Source: Xenorhabdus sp. BG5
GTDB lineage: Bacteria > Pseudomonadota > Gammaproteobacteria > Enterobacterales > Enterobacteriaceae
Reading direction: 5' to 3'
Length of the DNA: 64,000 bases
Assembly (NCBI RefSeq): GCF_015163665.1
Contig: NZ_JADEUG010000014.1
Coordinates: forward strand, 1-64,000
Part shown: positions 57,201 through 64,000 of the stretch, piece after piece
Layout of the letters: every line of letters begins with the position of its first letter
Numbering within the stretch: position 1 is the first letter of the stretch
Program-made: the position numbers and the translations under genes
The notes under the pieces: generated by a model
Database searches by the model: none
What the model was told of the DNA's origin: nothing
Seen by the model: only the letters and a program-made list of their open reading frames with translations

Positions 57201-58609
57201 CATGGGGTGTTCATATCAGCGAATGGAGTACTTGAACGATTTACTATGGATAGTTGTTCACCTTGAGTGAGTATTTCAACTTCACCTAAAGTCTTTTCAC
57301 TCCAATTCCCCATACATAAAGCTGTTTGTCTATATAGCTCCAGCCAATATTGAATGGTTCTGCCTTCAAATAGTTCAGCATTAAATTCCATAATCAAACG
57401 ATGAGATGTATCTGTTTCGACGAATAGGGTTACATCATATTTAGCGGATTGAATATACTGTTCGGTGACCTTTATTGAGTAAGGGAGATCCTGCAATGCA
57501 TCATTGATAGTATCAAGATTGACAAGTAATGTTTGAAAAACAGGGTTATCTAAGCCAAAGTTCTGGCCTGTATCTGCAACAATGTCAGTAAACGGTAATT
57601 GCTTATTAAGATGTGCCTGAATAAAGCGATTACGAATTGATACTGCAAATTGTTTCACGGTACTCTCTGAGTCTAAATGAGATCTGAATGGTAAAGTATT
57701 AACCAAATATCCCACCGTTTCTTCAAATTCACTGTTATCCCGCAGCGCAAAAGGAATACCAATGGTGATATCTTTTTGACCAGATAAACGATACAGTAAA
57801 AACTGCCAGCATAGGGTCATATACATGAAAGGGGTCATGGCAAGCTTGCTTGCCTGCTCAGATATTTTCAATGCGTCATCATGGTTAAGTTGCAAATGAC
57901 GATAACCCGCTTTGGTTCCTTTGCACTCTTTCCTGGAGTAATCTGTTGGGAGATCTAACATAGAAGGGTACGGAGTAAGTACTTCCTTCCAATAGTCTTT
58001 CATGGTGGAAATTTCAGGTTTAGCTAATTGCTCTTTTTGCCATTGGGTGAACTCCAGATAATCAGCACTGATTTTCCGATAATGAAATTCTCTGTTTTCA
58101 GCCAAATGAGCATAATATTCGAGGATATTCTTGATAAAAATAGTCACTGATGGCGCATCAACGATAATGTGATGAAAACAACATGCCAACCAACACCGTT
58201 TTAATCCTCCTGTTATCAAACAGATATCGAATAACGGCCCTTTTGCCAAATCATATTGTTTTGACGCCATTTGTCGGATCACTTCTTCTGGATGATTCAC
58301 CTCAGTGAGAGTTTTGTGCGTAATATGAATGTCATAGGGTTGTTCTATGACTTGATAAAGCTGCTTTTGATGAAATGCAAAATGTGTGCGTAAAACAGGA
58401 GTGACTTCAGTAAATTGAGTGACGGCCTTTTCCAGCAAACGGTGATCTAGTTGAGTCCCTATTTCTATAAGTAATGGGATGTTGTAGCTTTCGGGTTGGC
58501 TCAGTACCTGATCAAGTAACCATAACCCCTTTTGCCCTTGTGTACTGGGTATGTATGTTCTGTTATTCCATGTGTCTTTTACTGATTTGTTCAATGATTC
58601 ATTGTCCAT
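53819..58609 (-). CDS. NpsB-like NRPS: C-A-T-reductase with fused SnoaL/ThdA-like domain
   Basis: This 1596-residue nonribosomal peptide synthetase should condense enzyme-bound 3-hydroxyanthranilate with an amino acid and release the dipeptide as an aldehyde that cyclises to a pyrrolobenzodiazepine. Domains are condensation (about 20-450, active site HHIIVDA at 146), adenylation (470-965, YTSGSTGQPKG near 616, SGKIDRKAL), thiolation (GGHSL, Ser1015), and an NADPH thioester reductase (1080-1440, TGATGFLG near 1094, YTQSKW near 1254). A SnoaL/NTF2-like domain follows from 1468. Pocket residues read D-V-Q-Y-Y-T-L-V-C by manual alignment, proline-like in part. The start at 58609 has GGAG seven bases upstream and overlaps npsA by 11 bp; ATG 58636 lacks a site. 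Klebsiella NpsB lacks the C-terminal domain as far as I know. Confidence 0.92.
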   Translation of the reverse strand: MDNESLNKSVKDTWNNRTYIPSTQGQKGLWLLDQVLSQPESYNIPLLIEIGTQLDHRLLEKAVTQFTEVTPVLRTHFAFHQKQLYQVIEQPYDIHITHKTLTEVNHPEEVIRQMASKQYDLAKGPLFDICLITGGLKRCWLACCFHHIIVDAPSVTIFIKNILEYYAHLAENREFHYRKISADYLEFTQWQKEQLAKPEISTMKDYWKEVLTPYPSMLDLPTDYSRKECKGTKAGYRHLQLNHDDALKISEQASKLAMTPFMYMTLCWQFLLYRLSGQKDITIGIPFALRDNSEFEETVGYLVNTLPFRSHLDSESTVKQFAVSIRNRFIQAHLNKQLPFTDIVADTGQNFGLDNPVFQTLLVNLDTINDALQDLPYSIKVTEQYIQSAKYDVTLFVETDTSHRLIMEFNAELFEGRTIQYWLELYRQTALCMGNWSEKTLGEVEILTQGEQLSIVNRSSTPFADMNTPCFIGEIEEYAKIHSNNIALITRDGHWTYGWLNHRANQLAEFMSTNYSINVSSRVGLLLNRNEDAIAALLAVLKTGASYVPIDPNYPQERIEYMLRDSAVDCIVTTSKFVTTLSATIHKIVLDETVFMRDVNWQSVQRKPEDELYVIYTSGSTGQPKGVRLLNKTLSNLLTWQKKITICGEGDCTLHYMSLSFDVSVQEIFGTLCTGGKLYIADEEERKDLHHLQNVIELNGIRRAYFPYVALQHLAQLTVTNKAQLSMLDEVYSTGEQLVLTSDIKQMFNANRRLINLYGPSESHVCSAYVMPTDISLWGDNASIGYPLPGFTMLVLDEHKRMVPAGVAGELWIISEFLSPGYYHKDHETQARFLTENWAGALSQHAYKSGDLIKLKSNDSFTYLGRLDNQLKIRGFRVEPSEIEAVINSLDEVKVSAVIGKEISAGNKILVAFIIIMAPLERVELLTRLRSYLPDYMIPNECVFLSDLPTTPSGKIDRKALHHIEITKMSDNVEKNSTEEILTSTEQTVKLLWQNVFPNRVIRLEDNFFNIGGHSLLATQLVYLLRKQFNVDFPLKLLFSTPTLRDMAVSIDIYLNNDKKSDDEIKNAFINDAFVQHDWTHTQQLNPSRSRDVLLTGATGFLGIYLLRALLQQLTGKVICLVRATDNRAGLSRIIKNAHCYDIGHHIDFSRVEIVVGDIAKTKFDLTDAEYQSLSERVSKIYHAAAHINFVLPYSSVKETNVDGIVELIDFCCHHERKKLEYISTIAVFAPDYPLQPITEDSLPDYPHTLSLGYTQSKWVAEQYVQQARDQGVDINIYRIGRISGDSVTGACQADDFLWLQIKSFIQMGIAPYPEWLGTDLLPVDFVSQTIATLSSANKMHEQQNFHLFHPKGSDFTPAYLAIKQTGRDITMVSESAWLEKLEQMVVNGNDVALGSLIHLFKENALNIGNSTYNNQSTHEAIKALGLDFPDINVKTFSRLISYFNKKEITLSHKPESKQSVKHEGEMMFKVVFDQYIEAVLEKSPTKLAALFCDDGILKLPFRASRDTIENQSQILEHYSASFGQAPLIFTSVQDVELYSTDNPNIFIVEYRLNGNTLPDKKDFYCLYVNVFKLNNGKIKELHDYEDVLNRAAIFS

Positions 58610-60392
58610 TTCTTCTCTCCAGATCGTTTTTCCCAAATTGAGCGGCTAACTTTTCGACACTATCCACTGAAAACACATCGGAAGATGAAACATGAATACC
58701 AAGCGTTTTACTGGCAAGAGAGGCTAATTTGATTAGATGAAGAGAATTTATCCCCTGTTCCCAAAACGAAGTTGCGGGATCAAGGTTTTTATAACCCGTG
58801 ATCTCTTCCCATATTGAGAGAATTTTTGCTTCTACGTTGTCATCTCGTTGTTTGTACATCCCGTCAGCAATAAGCTGAGCCATTTGATTTCGGTCGCGTT
58901 TACCATTTTTATTCATTGGCAAAGCGTTAACATGTGTAAACCGTTCAGGGACCATGTAAGATGGCAGTTTTGAATTCATAAATTCGCGAAGATGGGTGTT
59001 AGATAGTGGACCTGGCTTACTCAGATAACAGGCATGTAACAGAGATTCATTATCCGTCTGCTCTATGGTAACAATAACATCTTCTATTTGAGGATGTGAA
59101 CGTAGTGTATGTTCCACTCCGGTGATTTCGACCCTGAAGCCACGGATTTTACACATGTGGTTATTGCGCCCCAGTAGCGTAATATTGCCGGATTTATCTT
59201 TTTTAGCTTGGTCATTAGTGCGGTAATAGCGCTCATGATGACCATTAAGATCCAGCCAGACAAAACGCTCATGGGTTAATTCTGGATCTGAATATCCTTC
59301 CGCAAGCCCAGCGCCGCTGATACAAAGTTCCCCTGGTATATCTGGAGCACAAATTTCTGAATTGTCATCCAGCACGACCATATTGACGAGAGGTAATGGG
59401 TAGCCAACAGGAACTGGCGAATCAGTATCAAGTATTTCATCTGGTAACACCTGATAAACAGAAGTGAGCGCTGAATTTTCCGTACACCCCATTCCATTGA
59501 ATATACGCCCTTTACCTGCTTTGGCTGCAATTGAAAACAGTCTGGGGTTGACAAAATCACCTGAAACAATGACACGATCAAGTTTATGTAACGTATCAGG
59601 AGAAACTTCTATAAATAACCGGAACAGTCCACCGGATAAGAAAAGAATAGAAATATGCTGATGACTAATGATGTTATCGATTTCGGCCAAATCAGGAAAG
59701 TCTTTTGGATAAACAACAAGTGTGGCACCAGTCAGAAGGCTTATCCAAATTTCATTGGCGCTTGCAGCAAATGATGGCTCTGCAAGTTGTAAATAACGGT
59801 CATTGTCTGTATTACCTAACTGGCTGATGGGGATTGCAAGGCGGGTTAACCCACAATGACGAATAATCACACTCTTTGGTTTACCTGTTGAGCCTGATGT
59901 CAACAATATCATTACTGGGTCTGTCGCAATTAATGTTTCGGTTATGGCTTCAAATCTTGTCGGTATGTAATCTAAATTGCGGGCTTGAGAAAAAAGGTTT
60001 TCTACAGAGATAAATTCAGCGCTTTCAACGTCATCAGCATCTGAAATTAGTAAACTGATGTCAGCAGCCTTGATACAATCTGCTATATACTGTTCAGGGT
60101 TGTTATTATTAATCGCATTGCTTAATGGAACAATAATAGCCCCTAACCGAATTACAGCTATCATCACCAGATATAATTCAAAACTGCGAGCTGTTTTAAT
60201 TGCTACTTTATCTCCCTTTTTTACTTTCATTTTTTGTAAAACAAATGCTATCTGGGCTGATTGCTCCCAAAGTTCACGATATGACAATGTTTCTGAGTTA
60301 AATATTAACGCAGTTTTATTTGGATATTCATTAACTATTTCACTTAGGATATTTGGTATGGTGTGAAACTGTCCAACCTGTTTTTCAATCAT
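58599..60392 (-). CDS. NpsA-like NRPS adenylation-thiolation enzyme (aryl-acid activating)
   Basis: This 597-residue stand-alone A-T didomain should activate 3-hydroxyanthranilate and load it on its own carrier domain for NpsB. Adenylation motifs are ILLTSGSTGKPKS, GMGCTENSALT, the C-terminal YYRTNDQAKKDKSGNITLLGRNNHMCKIRGFRVE and MNKNGKRDRN with the catalytic Lys. The carrier Ser is Ser550 in EQGINSLHL. The position of the conserved pocket Asp (FDxS) is Ala here (PSFAASANEIW), as expected for a carboxylic acid without an alpha-amino group. It is first in the leftward unit, 528 bp from the divergent aroX-like gene. GAGG lies nine bases before the ATG. Confidence 0.9.
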   Translation of the reverse strand: MIEKQVGQFHTIPNILSEIVNEYPNKTALIFNSETLSYRELWEQSAQIAFVLQKMKVKKGDKVAIKTARSFELYLVMIAVIRLGAIIVPLSNAINNNNPEQYIADCIKAADISLLISDADDVESAEFISVENLFSQARNLDYIPTRFEAITETLIATDPVMILLTSGSTGKPKSVIIRHCGLTRLAIPISQLGNTDNDRYLQLAEPSFAASANEIWISLLTGATLVVYPKDFPDLAEIDNIISHQHISILFLSGGLFRLFIEVSPDTLHKLDRVIVSGDFVNPRLFSIAAKAGKGRIFNGMGCTENSALTSVYQVLPDEILDTDSPVPVGYPLPLVNMVVLDDNSEICAPDIPGELCISGAGLAEGYSDPELTHERFVWLDLNGHHERYYRTNDQAKKDKSGNITLLGRNNHMCKIRGFRVEITGVEHTLRSHPQIEDVIVTIEQTDNESLLHACYLSKPGPLSNTHLREFMNSKLPSYMVPERFTHVNALPMNKNGKRDRNQMAQLIADGMYKQRDDNVEAKILSIWEEITGYKNLDPATSFWEQGINSLHLIKLASLASKTLGIHVSSSDVFSVDSVEKLAAQFGKNDLERRNGQ

Positions 60393-60920
60393 GCAGGAAA
60401 CCTCATCATATTTAATATGAATTAGAGTAATGAAGATATGTTGAATGGTTTTTTAAGATGTTCTCGAAAATGATTTTGATCAATGTACGTTCATTTAAAT
60501 TTATTTCTATTGTCTAAGATGCTAATGAAACAAAGTCTACAATTTAATCCTAAAATCAGTCAAGTAATTTCCAAAATGAAATCATATTATAATAATTTTT
60601 GTTGATCTTTAATTTAATTTCTTATTAAACAATGAATTAAGTTAATTTTATTAAATAATTTATTTGTGTAGTTGACAAATGGCAATTGAATTGTAGATGA
60701 TTAACCCCCATGAGAACGATGATGAACTATTTATATCGAACCGTGTTTCTTTTAATGAGAAAAAATTATCATTTTAATTTAAATACAAGCTAAGACTGTA
60801 CTTATTTTACCTTTTATTTATTTAAAAAAGCGAATGCAGGTGCCCTGATTATTAATGGGTCATATGCTCTCTATTGTGAGTTATTAATTCACCCTTCATT
60901 AGAAGTGGAGTATTAGTTAG
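60393..60920. promoter_or_regulatory. AT-rich divergent control region of the cluster
   Basis: This 528-bp gene-free stretch between the two divergent biosynthetic units is much richer in A/T than the flanking coding sequence. TTGACA at 60672-60677 followed 16 bases later by TAGATG is a candidate promoter for the rightward unit. Other TTGATC/TTTAAT combinations exist. Long AT tracts would suit H-NS-type silencing. I see no clear palindromic operator for a MarR or LysR protein. Confidence 0.5.
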
Positions 60921-62090
60921 ATGGATACATTAGATATTTTTAATTCTTCATGGCAGCAACCGACCTGGAACAACTTAGTAACATTATCCACCATAAAAAA
61001 AGAGTTATTGAGTCTACCACCATTAATTAATCATAAAAAATTGACACATTTTTATAAACAATTGGAAAAGGTTTGGTTACACAAAGCTGTAATAATTCAA
61101 ATTGGTGATTGTGCTGAACGAATTATCGAATGTGATCAACAATCGGTTATTCCGAAAATTGATTTTTTATATAACTTATCAGACATTTTTTCTACTTTGC
61201 TGAATAAGCCGGTGATCACAGTTGGCCGTATCGCGGGCCAATATGCAAAACCGCGTTCTAATGCAATTGAAAAATACCGGAATACTATACTACCGGTATG
61301 GCGTGGTGATTGTATCAATAGCCCGGAACCTGTTCTGGATGCCAGAATAAATGATCCCAAACGGATGTTAATCAGTTATCACGCAGCTTCACAAACTCTG
61401 TCTATGATTGATGCTTACATTCGAAGCAGACGCGATATAAATTTACAGGTCTGGACAAGCCATGAAGCCCTGTTATTGGATTATGAATATTCTCAGTTGA
61501 GAACTACACTGGATGGACGGAGATATCTTGGTAGTACCCACTGGCCTTGGATTGGCATTCGAACCCTTGATTTAAATAGCCCTCACGTTGAGATGTTATC
61601 AAATATAGATAACCCAGTAGCATGCAAAATCAGCGAGAAAGTCTCTCCTGATTTAATCACTGGATTATGCAAAAAACTCAATCCCCAAAAAATCCCTGGG
61701 CGACTGACATTTATCACCCGTTTTGGTCATAAGCATATTCATAAACTCAGCCCTCTTATTGATGCGGTATTGGAGACAGGTATCCCTGTGCTTTGGATGT
61801 GTGATCCCATGCATGGTAATACAACAAAAACAGCGAATGGAAATAAACAGCGAATTTTTGAAGAGATGGTGGATGAAGTTACCCATTTTCAAATCCAGTT
61901 AGCCGAACATCATGCTTGTTGTGCAGGCATTCATTTAGAAACGACTGCTGAAGATATCGCAGAGTGTTTTGGTTGCGGTTTCAATCCTAAAGAATCCGAA
62001 TTATCAAACATCATATGCGATCCCAGATTGAACAAAATACAGGCAATTGAACTTATTAAACAATGGGCAATTAATCAGGAGGCATTATGA
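60921..62090 (+). CDS. Class II DAHP synthase (AroX/PhzC-like)
   Basis: This plant-type (class II) 3-deoxy-D-arabino-heptulosonate-7-phosphate synthase, 389 residues, condenses PEP and erythrose 4-phosphate and feeds chorismate to the cluster. Motifs are QIGDCAERIIECDQQS (metal Cys region), VGRIAGQYAKPRSN, NDPKRMLISYHAASQTL, WTSHEALLLDYE, and ITRFGHKHIHKL with LWMCDPMHGNTTKT. Housekeeping enteric enzymes are class I, so this is a dedicated pathway copy, likely free of aromatic-amino-acid feedback. Its stop overlaps the next start by 4 bp. Confidence 0.94.
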   Translation: MDTLDIFNSSWQQPTWNNLVTLSTIKKELLSLPPLINHKKLTHFYKQLEKVWLHKAVIIQIGDCAERIIECDQQSVIPKIDFLYNLSDIFSTLLNKPVITVGRIAGQYAKPRSNAIEKYRNTILPVWRGDCINSPEPVLDARINDPKRMLISYHAASQTLSMIDAYIRSRRDINLQVWTSHEALLLDYEYSQLRTTLDGRRYLGSTHWPWIGIRTLDLNSPHVEMLSNIDNPVACKISEKVSPDLITGLCKKLNPQKIPGRLTFITRFGHKHIHKLSPLIDAVLETGIPVLWMCDPMHGNTTKTANGNKQRIFEEMVDEVTHFQIQLAEHHACCAGIHLETTAEDIAECFGCGFNPKESELSNIICDPRLNKIQAIELIKQWAINQEAL

Positions 62091-62872
62091 CATTTGACAA
62101 AAAATATGTTGCCGTAATTACCGGTGCATGTGGTGGTATCGGTGAAGCTATCGCCAATCGATTAGCGATGAAGGGAATAATCTTAGCACTGATTGATAAA
62201 CAGGCAGAGGCATTACAATCTCTGGTGAACAGACTTAGCGATGAATATTCTCAATCTATTATCGGTTTTCCTGTGGACGTTGCTGAATCTCAACAAGTTG
62301 GCAGCGCGTTTCTTGCCATCAGAAATCAACTTGGTCCCATTGGCTATTTGGTGAATGGCGCTGGTGTATTACACCATACTGCTGTTGAAAACACCGATAT
62401 TGATGTATGGAACCGGATCTTTGCTGTTAATGCGACGGGGGTATTCAACGTCAGCAAAGCCGCAGCCAGTTATATGCAGGAGCAGAAAAAAGGGAGCATC
62501 GTGACTGTAGCTTCAAATGCCGCACGAGTCCCTCGAGCAACGATGGCAGCATATTGTGCCTCAAAAGCGGCGGCCCAAGCCTTCACATATGCACTTGGGT
62601 TAGAAGTGGCGCCATTTGGAATCCGGTGCAATGTCGTCGCTCCTGGCTCAACCGATACGTCCATGCTGCGCAGTATGTGGGCAGATGAAGATGATAAAAA
62701 CCACACATTGTACGGTAATCCAGAGCAATTTCGCATTGGTATCCCACTACGCAAAGTTGCCACACCAGACGAAATTGCCGCGGCGGTTTGTTTCTACCTC
62801 AGTGAAGAGTCCAGCCAAACGACGTTGTCGACTTTGCTGGTGGATGGTGGCGCCGCATTAGGCAGTTGTTAG
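62087..62872 (+). CDS. SDR dehydrogenase, 2,3-dihydro-2,3-dihydroxybenzoate dehydrogenase-like (DhbX)
   Basis: This 261-residue short-chain dehydrogenase has the NAD-binding TGACGGIGEAIANRL at the N-terminus, VNGAGVL, a catalytic Ser region VTVASNAARVPR and the Tyr-x3-Lys motif AAYCASKAAAQAF. The EntA/DhbA-like C-terminus reads GSTDTSMLRSMW with LVDGGAALG. In the tilivalline pathway the equivalent enzyme aromatises trans-2,3-dihydro-3-hydroxyanthranilate to 3-hydroxyanthranilate. Its presence separates this cluster from phenazine clusters that share the PhzC/D/E homologues. It overlaps the DAHP synthase gene by 4 bp. Confidence 0.9.
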   Translation: MTFDKKYVAVITGACGGIGEAIANRLAMKGIILALIDKQAEALQSLVNRLSDEYSQSIIGFPVDVAESQQVGSAFLAIRNQLGPIGYLVNGAGVLHHTAVENTDIDVWNRIFAVNATGVFNVSKAAASYMQEQKKGSIVTVASNAARVPRATMAAYCASKAAAQAFTYALGLEVAPFGIRCNVVAPGSTDTSMLRSMWADEDDKNHTLYGNPEQFRIGIPLRKVATPDEIAAAVCFYLSEESSQTTLSTLLVDGGAALGSC

Positions 62873-62896
62873 TACATAGCAAACAAGAGATACAAC

Positions 62897-63529
62897 ATGG
62901 AAAAGATATTATCGTACCCATTGCCTAACCATGCTGATCTACCTAAATCGACAGCAAATTGGCTTCCGGATCGGCATCGCGCAGTTTTGTTGATCCATGA
63001 CATGCAAAAATACTTTGTTGGTTTTTTTGACGCCGAAACAAACCCGATAAAGGGTGTCATTAACAACACCTGCATGCTATTGAGTGTTGCCAGACATTTT
63101 AATATTCCCGTGTTTTATACCGCTCAGCCCGGCAGTATGACCCCAGAACAACGCGGATTATTAAAAAATATATGGGGTGAAGGCATGCAAGCAATAGAGG
63201 AACATCGGGAAATTATTCCGCACCTGACACCCACTAAAGATGAAACTGTACTGACTAAATGGCGTTACAGTGCATTCTTTAAATCTCATTTGCTACATCA
63301 TTTAAGGGATTTGAACCGCAATCAACTGATCATTTGTGGGGTATATGCCCATATAGGATGTCTGACTACCGCTATTGATGCTTATTCACATGATATCGAA
63401 ACCTTTTTGGTATCAGATGCTGTGGCGGATTTTTCAGAGGAAAAACATCACCTGGCGTTGAAGATGGCAGCAGAAATATGTGCTGTCGTGGCACCAACGG
63501 AACAAGTCATTGCAAATCTAAGAAAATAA
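62897..63529 (+). CDS. Isochorismatase-family hydrolase (IcmX/PhzD-like)
   Basis: This 210-residue hydrolase removes pyruvate from 2-amino-2-deoxyisochorismate to give 2,3-dihydro-3-hydroxyanthranilate. Catalytic Asp is in LLIHDMQKYFVGFF, Lys in VLTKWRYSAFFKS, and the position of the cysteine in related amidases is Gly in CGVYAHIGCLTT, the sign of a true isochorismatase/PhzD. DIETFLVSDAVADFSEEKHH matches PhzD too. It is co-directional, 24 bp after the SDR gene. Confidence 0.94.
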   Translation: MEKILSYPLPNHADLPKSTANWLPDRHRAVLLIHDMQKYFVGFFDAETNPIKGVINNTCMLLSVARHFNIPVFYTAQPGSMTPEQRGLLKNIWGEGMQAIEEHREIIPHLTPTKDETVLTKWRYSAFFKSHLLHHLRDLNRNQLIICGVYAHIGCLTTAIDAYSHDIETFLVSDAVADFSEEKHHLALKMAAEICAVVAPTEQVIANLRK

Positions 63530-63575
63530 TACGTGAGACTAAAGAGTCTGATAAGACAAATTATAAGGGGGAATG

Positions 63576-64000
63576 ATGTTGTTGAACGAATTACCACAGG
63601 GAGTGCTGCAATCAGAGGATGCGAAAAACCTCTTTAGCCATTTAGTGAAGGCGAATAAACCCTTTGCATGTATTCATCGCCCGTTATCCGATGCTAAGGA
63701 CTCGTTTTTATTACTTGAGGGGAAAATAAAATACAGCCATTCACTCTCAGCATTAGAACCAATTTCGTTGGAACCTACTCTTTCATTGACATCAGATAGT
63801 TTTGGTACAGTGGATATAACATCGCCTGAAGAGCTGAAGGCTTCTCAATTAATTATCATTCCATTCAATCAGATTGCCGAAAGAGGGTTTACATGCCATA
63901 ACGATAACGAACCTGTCATTATCATGAGCATCGAAACACAAGCTCGTTATCAAATACACGACTGGGGATTTATTGAGCGTAGTAAGCCAATAAAAGCGGC
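63576..64000 (+). CDS. ADIC synthase (AdsX/PhzE-like), N-terminal part, cut by window edge
   Basis: A frame opens at ATG 63576 (ATG 63573 is in frame too) after AAGGGGG and stays open to the window end, 141 codons. The encoded start LLNELPQGVLQSEDAKNLF and later SIETQARYQIHDWGF fit the N-terminal part of the anthranilate-synthase-like chorismate-utilising enzymes that make 2-amino-2-deoxyisochorismate. The call rests partly on position after the PhzC/D-like genes, because the signature C-terminal domain and any fused glutamine amidotransferase are outside the window. Confidence 0.8.
   Translation, partial: MLLNELPQGVLQSEDAKNLFSHLVKANKPFACIHRPLSDAKDSFLLLEGKIKYSHSLSALEPISLEPTLSLTSDSFGTVDITSPEELKASQLIIIPFNQIAERGFTCHNDNEPVIIMSIETQARYQIHDWGFIERSKPIKA

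Noticed and set aside
58609..58636. Start of the npsB-like protein at 58636
   Set aside because: No Shine-Dalgarno sequence precedes it, whereas GGAG lies seven bases before the ATG at 58609.
60921..63529. Catechol siderophore (enterobactin-type) pathway
   Set aside because: The isochorismatase has no fused carrier domain, the accompanying synthase is ADIC-type by context, and the NRPS ends in a reductase rather than a thioesterase.
60921..64000. Phenazine or benzoxazolinate precursor cluster
   Set aside because: PhzC/D/E-like genes are shared with those pathways, but the EntA/DhbA-like dehydrogenase instead of PhzF/PhzG, together with an A-T and C-A-T-reductase NRPS pair, points to 3-hydroxyanthranilate and a pyrrolobenzodiazepine. 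Genes beyond the window could still modify this.

Overview
The window looks like the chromosome of an entomopathogenic enterobacterium of the Xenorhabdus/Photorhabdus group (Morganellaceae). The reasons are moderate GC with very AT-rich intergenic DNA, a Na+-NQR operon beside enteric housekeeping genes in near-E. coli order (mltC-yggX-mutY / trmB-yggL-yggN / hemW-rdgB-yggT-proC-yggS / yggR / ruvX-yqgE-gshB-rsmE), and a secondary-metabolite cluster of the tilivalline type. Assignment to genus is an inference; no rRNA is present.

Region 1 (1-5925): the right part of a P4-like satellite integrated at a tRNA-Phe gene. It has a tyrosine integrase next to the tRNA 3' end, an AlpA-type regulator, a conspicuous stem-loop, a P4-alpha-like primase/helicase and, just beyond that gene, an AT-rich block of TTCACC/GGTGAA iterons resembling a P4 origin. 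An intact IS982-family element with a 6-bp target duplication sits at the left. The distal attachment site is not in the window.

Region 2 (5926-24240): housekeeping genes for cell wall, DNA repair, tRNA/rRNA modification, glutathione, proline and haem-related functions. Insertions relative to E. coli are a glutaminase gene, a YbhB-like protein, a YciO-like protein and a LysR regulator divergent from a LeuC/LeuD-type dehydratase pair. yggU is absent from its usual place.

Region 3 (24240-34713): an orphan truncated prepilin peptidase, five tandem ~49-bp hairpin repeats, a secreted metallo-beta-lactamase-fold protein without the usual metal motif with a divergent LysR regulator, then lysR/lysA, an unknown protein, fadE with a good FadR operator, gmhA and yafJ.

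Region 4 (35274-46960): nqrABCDEF-apbE-nqrM (sodium-pumping NADH:quinone oxidoreductase plus its flavinylation and maturation factors), an ECF sigma factor and a TonB receptor with Fur-like boxes but no anti-sigma gene, a helical lipoprotein and an acetyltransferase.

Region 5 (46994-53153): betIBA divergent from betT, for choline uptake and conversion to glycine betaine, with a palindromic BetI-like operator.

Region 6 (53218-64000, running off the right edge): a pyrrolobenzodiazepine cluster of the tilivalline/tilimycin kind. A divergent pair of transcription units faces a 528-bp AT-rich control region. Leftward run npsA-like (A-T) and npsB-like (C-A-T-reductase) genes. Rightward run a class II DAHP synthase, a 2,3-dihydro-2,3-dihydroxybenzoate dehydrogenase-like SDR, an isochorismatase and the start of an ADIC synthase. 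Together the rightward genes should make 3-hydroxyanthranilate, which the NRPS couples to an amino acid and releases reductively. The most unusual point is that a SnoaL/NTF2-like domain, a separate gene (thdA) in Klebsiella, is fused to the C-terminus of the NpsB-like enzyme while a ribosome-binding site and ATGATG start remain inside the fused reading frame.
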